Below are positions 1-8,389 of a DNA stretch of 60,283 bases, piece after piece. Positions within the stretch are counted from its first letter, which is position 1, and each line of letters begins with the position of its first letter. The position numbers were made by a program, and so were the translations under genes. The notes beneath the pieces are model-generated. The model made no database searches. It was not told the origin of the DNA and saw only the letters and a program-made list of their open reading frames with translations. The stretch is from Lachnospiraceae bacterium (GTDB lineage: Bacteria; Bacillota; Clostridia; Lachnospirales; Lachnospiraceae). The stretch lies in assembly GCA_015057615.1 (NCBI GenBank), contig SVEA01000096.1, forward strand, positions 1 to 60,283, given 5' to 3'.

Positions 1-263
1 AGGTCGTACCTCAATAAAGCTTCGATCTCACTACTGTATGGTATTGATTATAACCAAAATAAAGTAACTAATAAACCAAAAAGTGTCAGTAACCAGTTTT
101 CATTCATAGTGGTGCGGCAAACGCATGAGGGATTTGACACCTTAATCAGCTTTAAAGTAACCAAATTACACATTTACCATTGTATGTCTTTCCAAAGAAC
201 TTGTCAATTCTTATGTTCTTTTGCGTTATTCCAATGAAACCCTGATTGGTAATGGGTACAAGC
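1..263. other. Window edge, no supported gene
   Basis: The plus strand is open in frame 1 from the first base to a TGA near position 236, about 78 codons. It has no start codon inside the window and no recognisable motif, and the composition after the first 30 codons looks non-coding. It may be the tail of a gene that begins outside the window or a chance open frame. I see no hairpin terminator here. Confidence 0.3.
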
Positions 264-1679
264 TTAGCCCGGCTGATTGCATTCTTCGCTATTTAATTGG
301 ATTCCCAGCGCTTTCTGTGTTTCCTTTAAAAGCTTTACCAGCTCATCATCGGTAATCACGGTGATTCGTCCGTTATCATACTCGGAATCGACCCACTCTT
401 TCATTTTCACTACCAACGGGCTATTCTTATCTACCGCTTCCTCCTCCTTAAGATTGCAGTAGGAATTCACCCAATGAGCAATCCCTGCAAGACCTGAGGT
501 GTTGGAGACTGCCACACGGACCGGGCGGTTTAAAATCTTACCCGTATCAAATATATTATAAATTTCTTCGTTCTTTAATAATCCATCCGCATGAATTCCC
601 GCGCGGGTAATATTAAAATTTCTACCTACGAACGGTGTTCTGGAAGGGATATGGTAGCCGATCTCCTTCTCATAATATTCAGCAAGCTCTGTAATTACGG
701 TGGGTTCCATTCCATCCAAAGAACCCTTTAACTGGGCATATTCGATCACCATTGCCTCCAGCGGTGTATTCCCGGTACGTTCCCCGATACCAAACAGGGA
801 GCAGTTTACCCCTGCCGCACCATAGAGCCATGCGGTGGTTGAATTTGAAACCGCTTTATAGAAATCATTGTGCCCATGCCACTCCAACCATTCGGAAGGA
901 ACCTCTGCATGATTCATAAGACCGTAGATGATTCCCTGCACAGAACGCGGAATAACCGCACCAGGGTAATTAACCCCATATCCCATCGTATCGCAGGCAC
1001 GGATTTTCACCGGCATCTTATACGCTTCGGAAAGCTTCATCAGTTCCCTGCAAAATGGTATCACAAAGCCATGGATATCCGAACGGGTGATATCCTCCAG
1101 ATGACACCTCGGAGATACTCCGATTTCGAGGCATTCCCGAACAATCGAAAGATAATGATCCATCGCTTCTTTTCGGGTCATTTTCATCTTATAAAAGATA
1201 TGATAATCCGAACAGCTAACTAATATTCCAGTTTCGTTCAGCCCGATATCTTTTACCAGCTCAAAATCTTTCTTGCTGGCTCTAATCCAGGAGGTAACCT
1301 CCGGGAACTTATAGCCGCGCTCCATACATTTGTAAACAGCATCCCGATCCTTTTTACTGTATAAGAAAAATTCACATTGGCGGATGATCCCCTTCGGACC
1401 GCCCAAACGGTGAAAATAATCATACATAGTAACAATCTGTTCGGTTGTATATGGGGCTCTGGACTGCTGCCCGTCGCGAAAAGTGGTATCCGTAATAAAT
1501 ATCTCATCCGGAAGATGATGCGGTACAATCCGGTCATTGAAGGCAATCTTCGGTATCTCATCATAAGGGAACAGATTCCGGAAGGTATTCGGTTTCTCAA
1601 CATCTACCAGCGGATAAATCGGTTCCTCTAATTGAAGCAGGTTATTATGTGGGTTAATATATACTTTTCTCTGATCCAT
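264..1679 (-). CDS. Re-citrate synthase / homocitrate synthase-like DRE-TIM enzyme
   Basis: A 471-aa enzyme of the isopropylmalate/homocitrate synthase superfamily (HMGL-like TIM barrel), expected to condense an acyl-CoA with a 2-oxoacid. The metal-binding signature DTTFRDGQQ lies at about residues 64-72 and HGHND at 268-272. It lacks the C-terminal allosteric domain of true LeuA. The wording of the signature and the roughly 470-aa length resemble the clostridial Re-type citrate synthase, which replaces the usual citrate synthase in several anaerobes and feeds glutamate synthesis; this assignment is inferred. I chose the ATG at 1679 because GGAG lies 9 nt upstream; a longer frame would begin with a TTG inside the -35 box of its own promoter. 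It is transcribed alone. Homocitrate or isopropylmalate synthase remain alternatives. Confidence 0.75.
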   Translation of the reverse strand: MDQRKVYINPHNNLLQLEEPIYPLVDVEKPNTFRNLFPYDEIPKIAFNDRIVPHHLPDEIFITDTTFRDGQQSRAPYTTEQIVTMYDYFHRLGGPKGIIRQCEFFLYSKKDRDAVYKCMERGYKFPEVTSWIRASKKDFELVKDIGLNETGILVSCSDYHIFYKMKMTRKEAMDHYLSIVRECLEIGVSPRCHLEDITRSDIHGFVIPFCRELMKLSEAYKMPVKIRACDTMGYGVNYPGAVIPRSVQGIIYGLMNHAEVPSEWLEWHGHNDFYKAVSNSTTAWLYGAAGVNCSLFGIGERTGNTPLEAMVIEYAQLKGSLDGMEPTVITELAEYYEKEIGYHIPSRTPFVGRNFNITRAGIHADGLLKNEEIYNIFDTGKILNRPVRVAVSNTSGLAGIAHWVNSYCNLKEEEAVDKNSPLVVKMKEWVDSEYDNGRITVITDDELVKLLKETQKALGIQLNSEECNQPG

Positions 1680-1708
1680 CAGTATCGTCTCCATTTTTTT
1701 AATTTGTT

Positions 1709-1724
1709 TTATTGTATACAATAA
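1709..1724. promoter_or_regulatory. Perfect palindrome over the -10 box, candidate operator
   Basis: TTATTGTATACAATAA is a perfect 16-bp inverted repeat overlapping the -10 element, as expected for a repressor site. The core TGTATACA recurs around the iclR gene (49045-49133 and 50286-50312). The regulator is not known from this window. Confidence 0.45.
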
Positions 1725-1739
1725 TACTTGCATTGTCAA
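1711..1739 (-). promoter_or_regulatory. SigmaA-type promoter of the citrate-synthase-like gene
   Basis: On the minus strand TTGACA (1739-1734), 17 bp, then TACAAT (1716-1711). The start codon lies about 30 nt downstream. The -10 region sits inside a 16-bp perfect palindrome. Confidence 0.75.
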
Positions 1740-1771
1740 TAATAATTTTACATTATTTTTGTATAATTCTT

Positions 1772-1821
1772 GATTTAAATGCCAAAAGCCAATTTGTTAG
1801 AATAGCTTTTGCACTCAAATC
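1772..1821. repeat. Family A minimal copy (two termini only)
   Basis: Fifty bases beginning GATTTAAATGCCAAAAGCC and ending GCTTTTGCACTCAAATC. These are the two inverted ends of the family A palindromic element with the interior deleted. Confidence 0.65.
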
Positions 1822-1900
1822 ATCTTTAACAAATTGAATTTCTTCTCATTTTTCAGCTGCTTTCCCGGAATTTCCGTCTACAAATATTGTAAAAGGCAAG

Positions 1901-1930
1901 AAAAAAACCTGTTCCGTAATCGAAACAGGT
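1901..1930 (-). terminator. Intrinsic terminator of the DUF554 gene
   Basis: Minus-strand hairpin with arms ACCTGTT and AACAGGT around a 9-nt loop, followed by seven T residues, about 60 nt after the stop codon. Confidence 0.85.
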
Positions 1931-1991
1931 AAATGAGCAAATATTATATTGTATATATATGCATACCGCAGGGAAATATCCAATCTTAGAT

Positions 1992-2723
1992 TTATATGTA
2001 TTTGATCAAAAGCTCATAGGCAACCGGTACCAGAACGGCAGGCAGCAGATTGCCTACCTTGATTTTCTTTCCGAAGATCATATTTATTCCAATTCCAAAG
2101 ATTAATACGGAACCGACAAAGGAGATATCGCGAATCAGCGAATCACTTAGGAACGGTTCAATAAAGGTGGCAGAGAGCGTTATAGCGCCCTGATAGAGGA
2201 AAATCGGAAGAATTGAGAAAAACACGCCGATTCCTAAGGTGGAGGCAAAAAAGATTGCAACCACGCCATCAATGATTCCTTTGGCAATCAGCATAGAAGG
2301 ATCTCCCGCCAGGCCATCCTGCAAGGAGCCGATAATCGCCATAGCACCCACACAGAAAAGTAAGGAGCTGTTCACAAAGCCTTCTACAAATCCATTTCCC
2401 TTCTCGCCTTTTACCTTGAGCGACTTCTTGAACCATTCGCCAAGCCGGTCTAAGCGTTTCTCAATATCGATCCATTCACCGAGAAAGCCTCCGAGTGCCA
2501 TGGAAATAATCATTAGCATCACATTCGCCGTTTCCAGCTGATTTTCTTCCACAAAAAGCAATCCCTGGAGCGCTCCGCTTATCCCAATAAACATAACCGC
2601 CAGGCCCAAAGCGTTCATAATTGTTTCCTGGTATTTCTTCTTTAATCCGCCTTTGACGGCAATCCCTATGGTTGATCCTAGAAGAACCAAAGCCATATTC
2701 ACCAAGGTCCCTAATCCCCTCAT
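1992..2723 (-). CDS. DUF554 family integral membrane protein
   Basis: A 243-aa, strongly hydrophobic protein with about seven membrane segments separated by glycine-rich turns, matching the DUF554 (YqgA/YdfK) family in length and style. A basic, charged loop near residues 85-110 (LDRLGEWFKKSLKVKGEKG) probably faces the cytoplasm. The family is widespread and annotated only as a putative transport protein, so no substrate is assigned. The start is supported by AGAGGTGAAGGT directly before the ATG. It is monocistronic, with its own terminator at 1901-1930, and faces the same way as the tRNA-modification genes 140 bp upstream. Confidence 0.85.
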   Translation of the reverse strand: MRGLGTLVNMALVLLGSTIGIAVKGGLKKKYQETIMNALGLAVMFIGISGALQGLLFVEENQLETANVMLMIISMALGGFLGEWIDIEKRLDRLGEWFKKSLKVKGEKGNGFVEGFVNSSLLFCVGAMAIIGSLQDGLAGDPSMLIAKGIIDGVVAIFFASTLGIGVFFSILPIFLYQGAITLSATFIEPFLSDSLIRDISFVGSVLIFGIGINMIFGKKIKVGNLLPAVLVPVAYELLIKYI

Positions 2724-2863
2724 ACCTTCACCTCTATGCCCTGTACAAACCGCTTATGTAAATAAGTATCCGCAAGGACCCATTTCACCGATACAGCCGG
2801 TTATCTAACAGTCCGTCTTTACGTAAGCAACAATTCTATGCAGGTTTCTCCTTTCCTCCGAAT

Positions 2864-3622
2864 CTAATTTACTTGCCCCAAATCTTTCAGTACCTCACCA
2901 GCGATAATTAATCCAGCTACCGCAGGAACAAAGGAATTGCTTCCCGGAATCTGCCTTCTTGCGGTACAATTGCGTTCGGTTCCGGGAGGGCAGATGCAAT
3001 GATTTTTACAGCTGATGGACGCATCCTCATGTGGTTTACGTGCCGACTCCTTCGAGTACACTACCTTTAATTTCTCTACCCCGCGCTTTTTAAGCTCCCT
3101 CCGCATTACCTTTGCCAAGGGGCAAACCGAGGTTTTATAAATATCCGTTACCTCGAATCTGGTTGCGTCCAATTTATTGCCGGCTCCCATACAGCTGATC
3201 ATCGGTACATGACAAGCCTGCGCACGCATCACCAGTTCAATTTTACCGGATACCGTATCAATGGCATCTACGACATAGTCATACACCGAAAAATCGAATT
3301 GATCCGCCGTTTCTCCGGTGAAGAAGCATTGATGTGTATTCACTACCGTATTCGGATTGATCTCCAGGATACGTTCCTTCATGACCTCCACCTTGTATTT
3401 ACCGATGGTTTTTCTTGTCGCTATAATCTGACGGTTAAGATTGGTAAGGCATACCTTATCATCATCAATTAAATCGATCATACCGACCCCGCCGCGAGCC
3501 AGCGCTTCCACTGTATACCCGCCGACTCCTCCGATACCAAAGACGGCAACCCGGGCTTTCTCTAACCGCTCCATTGCCTCCTTACCAAACAGCAGCTCCG
3601 TTCTTGAAAATTGATTTAGCAT
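2864..3622 (-). CDS. tcdA: tRNA threonylcarbamoyladenosine dehydratase (ThiF/HesA family)
   Basis: A 252-aa E1-like adenylating enzyme. The nucleotide-binding loop GIGGVGGYT is at about residues 29-37 and the Asp-containing strand LIDDD follows, as in the ThiF/MoeB/HesA fold. TcdA (CsdL) makes the cyclic form of t6A37 in tRNAs that read ANN codons, using ATP. The Cys-rich stretch SCKNHCICPPGTERNC near residues 205-220 is typical of this subgroup. It overlaps the end of the upstream ttcA-like gene by 7 bp, so both are probably translated from one message for tRNA anticodon-loop modification. The alternative is a generic ThiF-type sulfur-transfer protein, but no ThiS or MoaD partner is nearby. 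Confidence 0.88.
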   Translation of the reverse strand: MLNQFSRTELLFGKEAMERLEKARVAVFGIGGVGGYTVEALARGGVGMIDLIDDDKVCLTNLNRQIIATRKTIGKYKVEVMKERILEINPNTVVNTHQCFFTGETADQFDFSVYDYVVDAIDTVSGKIELVMRAQACHVPMISCMGAGNKLDATRFEVTDIYKTSVCPLAKVMRRELKKRGVEKLKVVYSKESARKPHEDASISCKNHCICPPGTERNCTARRQIPGSNSFVPAVAGLIIAGEVLKDLGQVN

Positions 3623-4464
3623 CCTTGTCCTCCCCTAGCGTCATAGTCATCAAGGAAATGATAACTTTTCTCATTGTTATGATAGCTGATAATTGTATTA
3701 AGATTTACATTTTGCACACTACGATAAATGTTCATATCGATATATGGATTGTCTTTCCGGAGTCTCTTAAGCAGCATCTTGATCTCCTGACGCTTGGAAC
3801 TGCCTCCCCCGTTGTCACAAATCATACAATTCTCCGTAAATCGGCATGCGCACTGAATGAATTGGAGATCGTTATAGCGGCTCCATGCAATGATGTCGGC
3901 TTCTCTTACCAGATACATCGGACGGATCAGCTGCATCCCGGGATGATTTGTACTATGAAGCTTCGGCATCATGGTTTGCACCTGACCGCCATACAGCATC
4001 CCCATCAAAATCGTTTCAATCACATCGTCAAAATGATGACCGAGGGCAATCTTATTGCATCCCAATTCCTGCGCTTTCTTATAGAGATATCCCCTTCGCA
4101 TCCTTGCACAGAGATAGCAGGGAGAATTGTCCACTTCCGCTACCGAATTAAAGATATTAGTCTCAAATATGGTGACCGGTATATTAAGAAGTTTTGCATT
4201 ATTTTCAATCATCTGCCGGTTAATTTCATTATAGCCGGGGTCCATCACAAGGAATTCCACATCAAAATGCATAACCCCATGCCGCTGAACCTCCTGCATC
4301 AGCTTTGCCAGCAGCATAGAGTCCTTACCGCCGGAAATGCATACAGCGATCTTGTCCCCTTCTTGAATTAATTTATATTCATTCACCCCATTGATAAATT
4401 TCTTCCAAAGAGGCTTACGATATTTCGTAATAATACTTCTCTCGATTTCTTGATATCTTTCCAT
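3616..4464 (-). CDS. ttcA: TtcA-family tRNA 2-thiolation enzyme (PP-loop ATPase)
   Basis: A 282-aa PP-loop protein. The ATP pyrophosphatase motif SGGKDSMLL is at about residues 44-52. A CxxC (CYLC) near residue 116 and further cysteines (CACRFTENCMIC) near 206-217 fit the iron-sulfur ligands of TtcA, which makes 2-thiocytidine at tRNA position 32. Firmicute members may have a different base target, so the exact product is an inference. The gene overlaps tcdA by 7 bp, forming a two-gene tRNA-modification operon. Its 5' side abuts a truncated family A repeat (4498-4700) that probably lies within or next to the promoter. Confidence 0.78.
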   Translation of the reverse strand: MERYQEIERSIITKYRKPLWKKFINGVNEYKLIQEGDKIAVCISGGKDSMLLAKLMQEVQRHGVMHFDVEFLVMDPGYNEINRQMIENNAKLLNIPVTIFETNIFNSVAEVDNSPCYLCARMRRGYLYKKAQELGCNKIALGHHFDDVIETILMGMLYGGQVQTMMPKLHSTNHPGMQLIRPMYLVREADIIAWSRYNDLQFIQCACRFTENCMICDNGGGSSKRQEIKMLLKRLRKDNPYIDMNIYRSVQNVNLNTIISYHNNEKSYHFLDDYDARGGQGC

Positions 4465-4497
4465 GTATCCTGTACCACTTTCTATATAAATTTATTT

Positions 4498-4700
4498 TTG
4501 TCAAAAGTCTTCTTACAAATCGTCTTCATTAATTTGCACAAAGCAAGGAAAAAAACACTCGTAATATGAAACATGTCTTTATAAGCAACTGTTTGAAGTC
4601 GTTAGCACTTGAATCACGTATTTTATGGTATTATGTACCATTACGTACTTCTTCCCAAGTACTGCGTTTTTTGCTGTATCCAAAATCCGAATGCACGCTC
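4498..4700 (+). repeat. Family A palindromic element, 3'-truncated copy
   Basis: Carries the left end (CAAAAGTCTTCTTACAAATC) and the central core, including a GGTAC-type outer stem and the GTACTT hairpin, but the right inverted end is missing. The open frame at 4579-4806 is an artefact of this repeat. Confidence 0.75.
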
Positions 4701-4782
4701 TCCTGAACTGGATTTTATTATAATAACTATATCCTAGTATGTCAATGGAGTATATATGGTTGAAACGCTCCGAAGAAACAGA

Positions 4783-4836
4783 CAAAAAGAGGCTGCCCCT
4801 CTCCACTCATGCAAGGAGTTCACTTAAGGGGCAGCC
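4783..4836 (-). terminator. Terminator after rubredoxin
   Basis: Ten-bp stem GGCTGCCCCT / AGGGGCAGCC with a 26-nt loop, followed on the minus strand by TCTTTTTGT. It lies about 18 nt after the rubredoxin stop codon. Confidence 0.85.
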
Positions 4837-4853
4837 AAAACGTTCTTTCCTAT

Positions 4854-5012
4854 TTATACTTCTTGAAATTCATCCTTACCGACGCCGCACAGCGGGCAAA
4901 CCCAATCCTCCGGAAGATCTTCCCACTTTGTTCCGGCATCAATTCCGTTGTCTGGATCGCCAGCTTCTTCTTCATAAATATATCCGCAGACCGTACATTC
5001 AAACCTTCTCAT
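4854..5012 (-). CDS. Rubredoxin
   Basis: A 52-aa protein with the two rubredoxin knuckles, CTVCGY (Cys6, Cys9) and CPLCG (Cys39, Cys42), which bind one iron atom. The aromatic and acidic residues between them ([23 protein letters not shown]) match classical rubredoxins over the whole length. It would act as a cytoplasmic one-electron carrier, commonly for oxygen or peroxide detoxification in anaerobes. GGAGG lies 7 nt before the ATG and a strong terminator follows, so it is a single-gene unit. The gene is short enough to escape ordinary ORF length cut-offs. Confidence 0.95.
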   Translation of the reverse strand: MRRFECTVCGYIYEEEAGDPDNGIDAGTKWEDLPEDWVCPLCGVGKDEFQEV

Positions 5013-5117
5013 TGCACTACCTCCATAAATATATTTTATCTATGTATTATATAACTATTTATACCATAATTTTACTGAAATCTCAACTAAAAAATTATTA
5101 AATTTTTAGAATAAAAA

Positions 5118-5165
5118 GCCTTCCTAACAGATCGTCTTTTTCCATATGTACAAACAAGGATAAGC
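5118..5165 (+). repeat. Family A left-end fragment
   Basis: AAAAAGCCTTCCTAACAGATC and the following bases match only the left terminus of family A. The copy is truncated. Confidence 0.5.
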
Positions 5166-5182
5166 GCAAAAAGCACACTCAA

Positions 5183-5216
5183 AAAGGGCTGAATCCATTT
5201 TCTAATTCAGCCCTTT
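5183..5216. terminator. Terminator of xylA
   Basis: Perfect 12-bp stem AAAGGGCTGAAT / ATTCAGCCCTTT with a 10-nt loop. A T-rich tract follows on the minus strand, about 40 nt after the xylA stop codon. Confidence 0.85.
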
Positions 5217-5255
5217 CAAAACAAATTTCACGCAATCTATAGGTTCTATAGATTC

Positions 5256-6572
5256 TTATTTTGTCTCAAGGATGTATTGATTCAAGATGCTTTCCAGCAT
5301 TTCCTGTCTTCCGGATTTGTTCGGGGTTACGCCGTTCTTTAAGGAATACGCCTCTAATTCCTTGAAACCAACCTTACCTTCCACAATATCCTTACCGATT
5401 CCTTCCTTGTAGCTTGCATAACGCTCTTCCTTGAAGTCCTCGAATACTCTGTCTTCCAGAAGCTTAGCAGCCACCTTAAAGCCTCTTGCAAAGGCATCCA
5501 TACCTGCAATATAGGCATAAAATAAATCATCATCTTCAAAGGAAGCACGGCGAACCTTCGCATCAAAATTTAAGCCACCCTTGGTAAATCCGCCGGAAAG
5601 AAGGATTTCATACATGGCAAGCGTGGTATCATATAGATTGGTAGGGAATTGATCGGTATCCCATCCAAGCATCGGATCGCCCATGTTCGCATCCACGCTG
5701 CCAAGGACATCGTTAATTCTGCATTGGTTTAATTCATGCTGGAAGGTGTGTTGAGCAAGTGTTGCATGGTTTGCTTCTATGTTCAGCTTGAAGTGGTCCT
5801 GTAAATTGTATTTTCTTAAGAATGCCAGTACCGTAGCAGCATCAAAATCATATTGATGCTTTGTAGGCTCCTTCGGCTTAGGCTCGATTAAGAACTGTCC
5901 GGTAAATCCGATTTCCTTAGCATAATCGACTGCCATCTGCATCAATCTTGCAAGGTTATCCAGCTCTAAATCCGTCTTTGTATTCAGTAAGGTCTCATAG
6001 CCTTCGCGGCCGCCCCAGAATACATAGTTCACGCCGCCTAATTCCTTGGTTATCTCCATTGCTTTCTTAATCTGTGATGCCGCATAGGCAAATACGGAGG
6101 CATTGCAGGAGGTTCCTGCACCATGAACGAATTTGTCATCGCCGAAAGCATTGGTTGTACCCCATAAGCATTTGATACCGGTACGAGCCATCTCTTCCTT
6201 GATAACCGCTACGATTTCGTCCAGTCTGCGGTTTGTCTCCGCTAAGGTTTCTGCTCTGGGAGCAATATCAGCATCATGGAAGCAGAAGAAAGGAATCTGC
6301 ATTTTCTCCATAAATTCAAAAGCAGCATGTACTCTTTCTTTGGCTTTTGCCATCGGATCATCTGTCTTATCCCAATCACGTAACATGGTTGTGCCGCCGA
6401 ATGGATCCGTTCCCATATAGGTAAAGGTATGCCAATAAGACATAGCGAAACGAAGCTGCTCTTTCATCGTCTTACCCATTACTACCTCATCCGGGTTATA
6501 GTACTTGAATGAAAAAGGATTTTTACTTTGAGGTCCCTCGTATTGGATTTTACCAACTTTAAAATAAGACAT
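5256..6572 (-). CDS. xylA: Xylose isomerase
   Basis: A 438-aa enzyme of the class II xylose isomerase family, which interconverts D-xylose and D-xylulose (and glucose and fructose) using two divalent metals. The catalytic histidine region [11 protein letters not shown] is near residues 95-105. The metal-binding stretches [24 protein letters not shown] and DTDQFPTN are all present. The length is normal. The start is set by AAAGGAGGAGTACAA before the ATG. No xylulokinase or xylose transporter is adjacent, so the gene is monocistronic with its own terminator. A family C mobile palindrome sits about 280 bp upstream. Confidence 0.97.
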   Translation of the reverse strand: MSYFKVGKIQYEGPQSKNPFSFKYYNPDEVVMGKTMKEQLRFAMSYWHTFTYMGTDPFGGTTMLRDWDKTDDPMAKAKERVHAAFEFMEKMQIPFFCFHDADIAPRAETLAETNRRLDEIVAVIKEEMARTGIKCLWGTTNAFGDDKFVHGAGTSCNASVFAYAASQIKKAMEITKELGGVNYVFWGGREGYETLLNTKTDLELDNLARLMQMAVDYAKEIGFTGQFLIEPKPKEPTKHQYDFDAATVLAFLRKYNLQDHFKLNIEANHATLAQHTFQHELNQCRINDVLGSVDANMGDPMLGWDTDQFPTNLYDTTLAMYEILLSGGFTKGGLNFDAKVRRASFEDDDLFYAYIAGMDAFARGFKVAAKLLEDRVFEDFKEERYASYKEGIGKDIVEGKVGFKELEAYSLKNGVTPNKSGRQEMLESILNQYILETK

Positions 6573-6841
6573 TTGTACTCCTCCTTTAAATTTGAAATAT
6601 TAGTTTATATCCGCTTTTCTAAAAGCTATCATGCGTTCGGTGAACAATTTTATGTAGGAAAACGATCAGAAAAAGCCGTTTATCTCCAGCGCATGATATA
6701 GGGAAAGTGAAAAAGTTTTTACATAATACGCAAAAAAACGCGCATAAACGAGGTTAAAAATGTTGTTTTTAATCCTATATCTATTATAATCGTTAATTTT
6801 ATATTTTACAATACCTTTAGTAAATTAATTAAACTAATTAT

Positions 6842-7062
6842 AAAATTCAGTTACTATTCACACCCAACATGTATACCATGTTATGATTTTGACAAATGTA
6901 TCCGATTCGGAGACGCTTCCGCTTAGTTGCATTACGTAGCGGTACATAAGGCTCCAAAATACGGAGCCAAAGTACCGACGAATGCAAATACTCCTTATCA
7001 GATATCATTTGCCGAAATCATATTATAGACTTTGTTAGGGGTGTGAACAGTAACAAAATTCA
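6842..7062. repeat. Family C palindromic element with 8-bp target duplication
   Basis: The element spans 6850-7054 (205 bp). Its ends are GTTACTATTCACACCC and the inverted GGTGTGAACAGTAAC. The flanks are the direct repeat AAAATTCA (6842-6849 and 7055-7062), the mark of transposition. The centre holds GGCTCC...GGAGCC nested inside GGTAC...GTACC. It encodes no protein. Confidence 0.88.
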
Positions 7063-7076
7063 ATGCAATATAAAAT

Positions 7077-7098
7077 TCCACCTCTTTTACAAGGTGGA
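7077..7098. terminator. Hairpin, possible plus-strand terminator
   Basis: Stem TCCACCT / AGGTGGA followed on the plus strand by a T-rich tract (7098-7116). No plus-strand gene precedes it, so its role is unclear. Confidence 0.4.
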
Positions 7099-7149
7099 TT
7101 TCAACTTTTTATTTTACCTAATTAGGAAATCAGTAGTAAAGATAAAAAT

Positions 7150-7250
7150 AACCTTAGGTTCCCCTTGCCCGCATGCCCCTATTGCCTGGAAATAAATCGT
7201 AATTCCAAACTACGGCATCGGGCAGATGCAAACACAGATAACCTAAGGTT
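7150..7250 (-). other. Long structured inverted repeat after the D-LDH gene
   Basis: The outer arms AACCTTAGGTT (7150-7160) and AACCTAAGGTT (7240-7250) enclose further pairs, TGCCCG/CGGGCA and TGGAAAT/AATTCCA. On the minus strand it is followed by ATTTTTATCTTT. It lies about 60 nt after the stop of the dehydrogenase gene, so it may be an elaborate terminator or a structured RNA. No known RNA family was recognised. Confidence 0.45.
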
Positions 7251-7306
7251 TATAAAAACTCGATAAACGCCGGTTATTTATAAAGCAGAGATTCTATTTC
7301 ATGCTA

Positions 7307-8341
7307 TTAAAAGCACCGGTTATTCTTATCTCTCGAACACGGCTTCCCTCTGTTACATTGGTAACAGATCTCATTTGTTAAAATTTTATCGTCAAAGAAT
7401 TCCCGCAGGTTCTGTAAGGTGGTTTCCGCTATATTGTGCAGTGCCTCCTTTGTAAAGAATGCCTGATGGGATGTAACAATCACATTCGGCATGGAGATTA
7501 GCCGCGCAAGCACATCATCGTGAATGATCGTATAGGACATATCCTCATAGAACAATTCCGTTTCCTCTTCATACACATCCAGGCAGGCACCGCCAATCTG
7601 CTCCTCGATAATCGCATTCAGCAGATCCTCTGTATTAATCAAAGCTCCCCTGGAGGTATTCACTATGTAGACCCCTTTTTTCATCTGCTTGATTGAATTC
7701 TGATTTATCATATGGAACGTATCCTTCGTCAAGGGACAATGCAGCGAAATAATATTGGATTCTCTGCAAAGCTCCTCAAAGCTTACATATTTGATATCCG
7801 AATCCTTGATGGGATACGGATCATAAGCCAGAATATTGAGCCCAAAGCCTTTACAAATGTCCATAAAGACTCTTCCGATCTTACCGGTTCCAACAACTCC
7901 CACGGTCTTTCCGTGTAAATCAAATCCCATCAGTCCATGCAGACTGAAATTAAACTCTCTTGTTCTTACATAGGCGCGGTGGATTTTACGGTTTAAGGTC
8001 AGAAGAAGTGCCATCGCATGCTCCGCAACTGCATAGGGAGAATACGCCGGAACACGAACGATATGGATTTTACCAAAGGCGGCTTTGAAATCAATGTTAT
8101 TATATCCCGCACTCCGCATTGCCAAAATCCGAACACCATTTTCATATAAAATAGCAATCGTCTCTTTGTCTATCACATCATTTACAAAAGCAACAACCGC
8201 CTCATAACCCTTTGCCATAAAAGCCGTTCTGGGGCCGAGCTTTGTTTCAAAATACTCTATTTCGACTCCATATTGCTCCTTCATTTGATCAAAATATATT
8301 TTATCATACGGTTTCGTATCAAAAAAGCAAACTTTATTCAT
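7307..8341 (-). CDS. D-lactate dehydrogenase-like 2-hydroxyacid dehydrogenase
   Basis: A 344-aa NAD-dependent D-2-hydroxyacid dehydrogenase. The Rossmann signature VGVVGTGKIGRVF is at about residues 146-158. The catalytic Arg lies in NTSRGALI, the Glu in the following segment and the His in TSHQAFFT. The N-terminal region and MRSAGYNNID motif fit D-lactate dehydrogenase (reduction of pyruvate to D-lactate during fermentation) better than PGDH. The last 20 residues are unusual: CYQCNRGKPCSRDKNNRCF contains four cysteines, suggesting metal or redox binding, which is not a usual LDH feature. A good GGAGG is present before the ATG. It is probably transcribed with or just after the upstream protease gene. 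Confidence 0.82.
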   Translation of the reverse strand: MNKVCFFDTKPYDKIYFDQMKEQYGVEIEYFETKLGPRTAFMAKGYEAVVAFVNDVIDKETIAILYENGVRILAMRSAGYNNIDFKAAFGKIHIVRVPAYSPYAVAEHAMALLLTLNRKIHRAYVRTREFNFSLHGLMGFDLHGKTVGVVGTGKIGRVFMDICKGFGLNILAYDPYPIKDSDIKYVSFEELCRESNIISLHCPLTKDTFHMINQNSIKQMKKGVYIVNTSRGALINTEDLLNAIIEEQIGGACLDVYEEETELFYEDMSYTIIHDDVLARLISMPNVIVTSHQAFFTKEALHNIAETTLQNLREFFDDKILTNEICYQCNRGKPCSRDKNNRCF

Positions 8342-8389
8342 GTACTTTACCTCCTTTTCTTTCGAAAGGTAGAAGATCTACCGGTCCTT

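Noticed and set aside
1-236. Transposase remnant at the left edge
   Set aside because: Open frame exists but no transposase motif or terminal repeat is visible.
870-1223. 117-aa plus-strand ORF
   Set aside because: Antisense shadow of the citrate-synthase-like gene.
3574-4371. 265-aa plus-strand ORF
   Set aside because: Long but antisense to tcdA and ttcA, which have clear motifs and coupling.
4579-4806. 75-aa minus-strand ORF
   Set aside because: It lies within a family A repeat and a terminator; similar frames appear in other copies, so it is a repeat artefact.
6573-6840. Catabolite-responsive element upstream of xylA
   Set aside because: Best candidate TGTAAAAACTTTTTCA lacks the central CG of the cre consensus; not strong enough to report.
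7150-7250. Signal-recognition-particle RNA
   Set aside because: The characteristic GGAAGG/AGCAGCC internal loop region of SRP RNA is absent.
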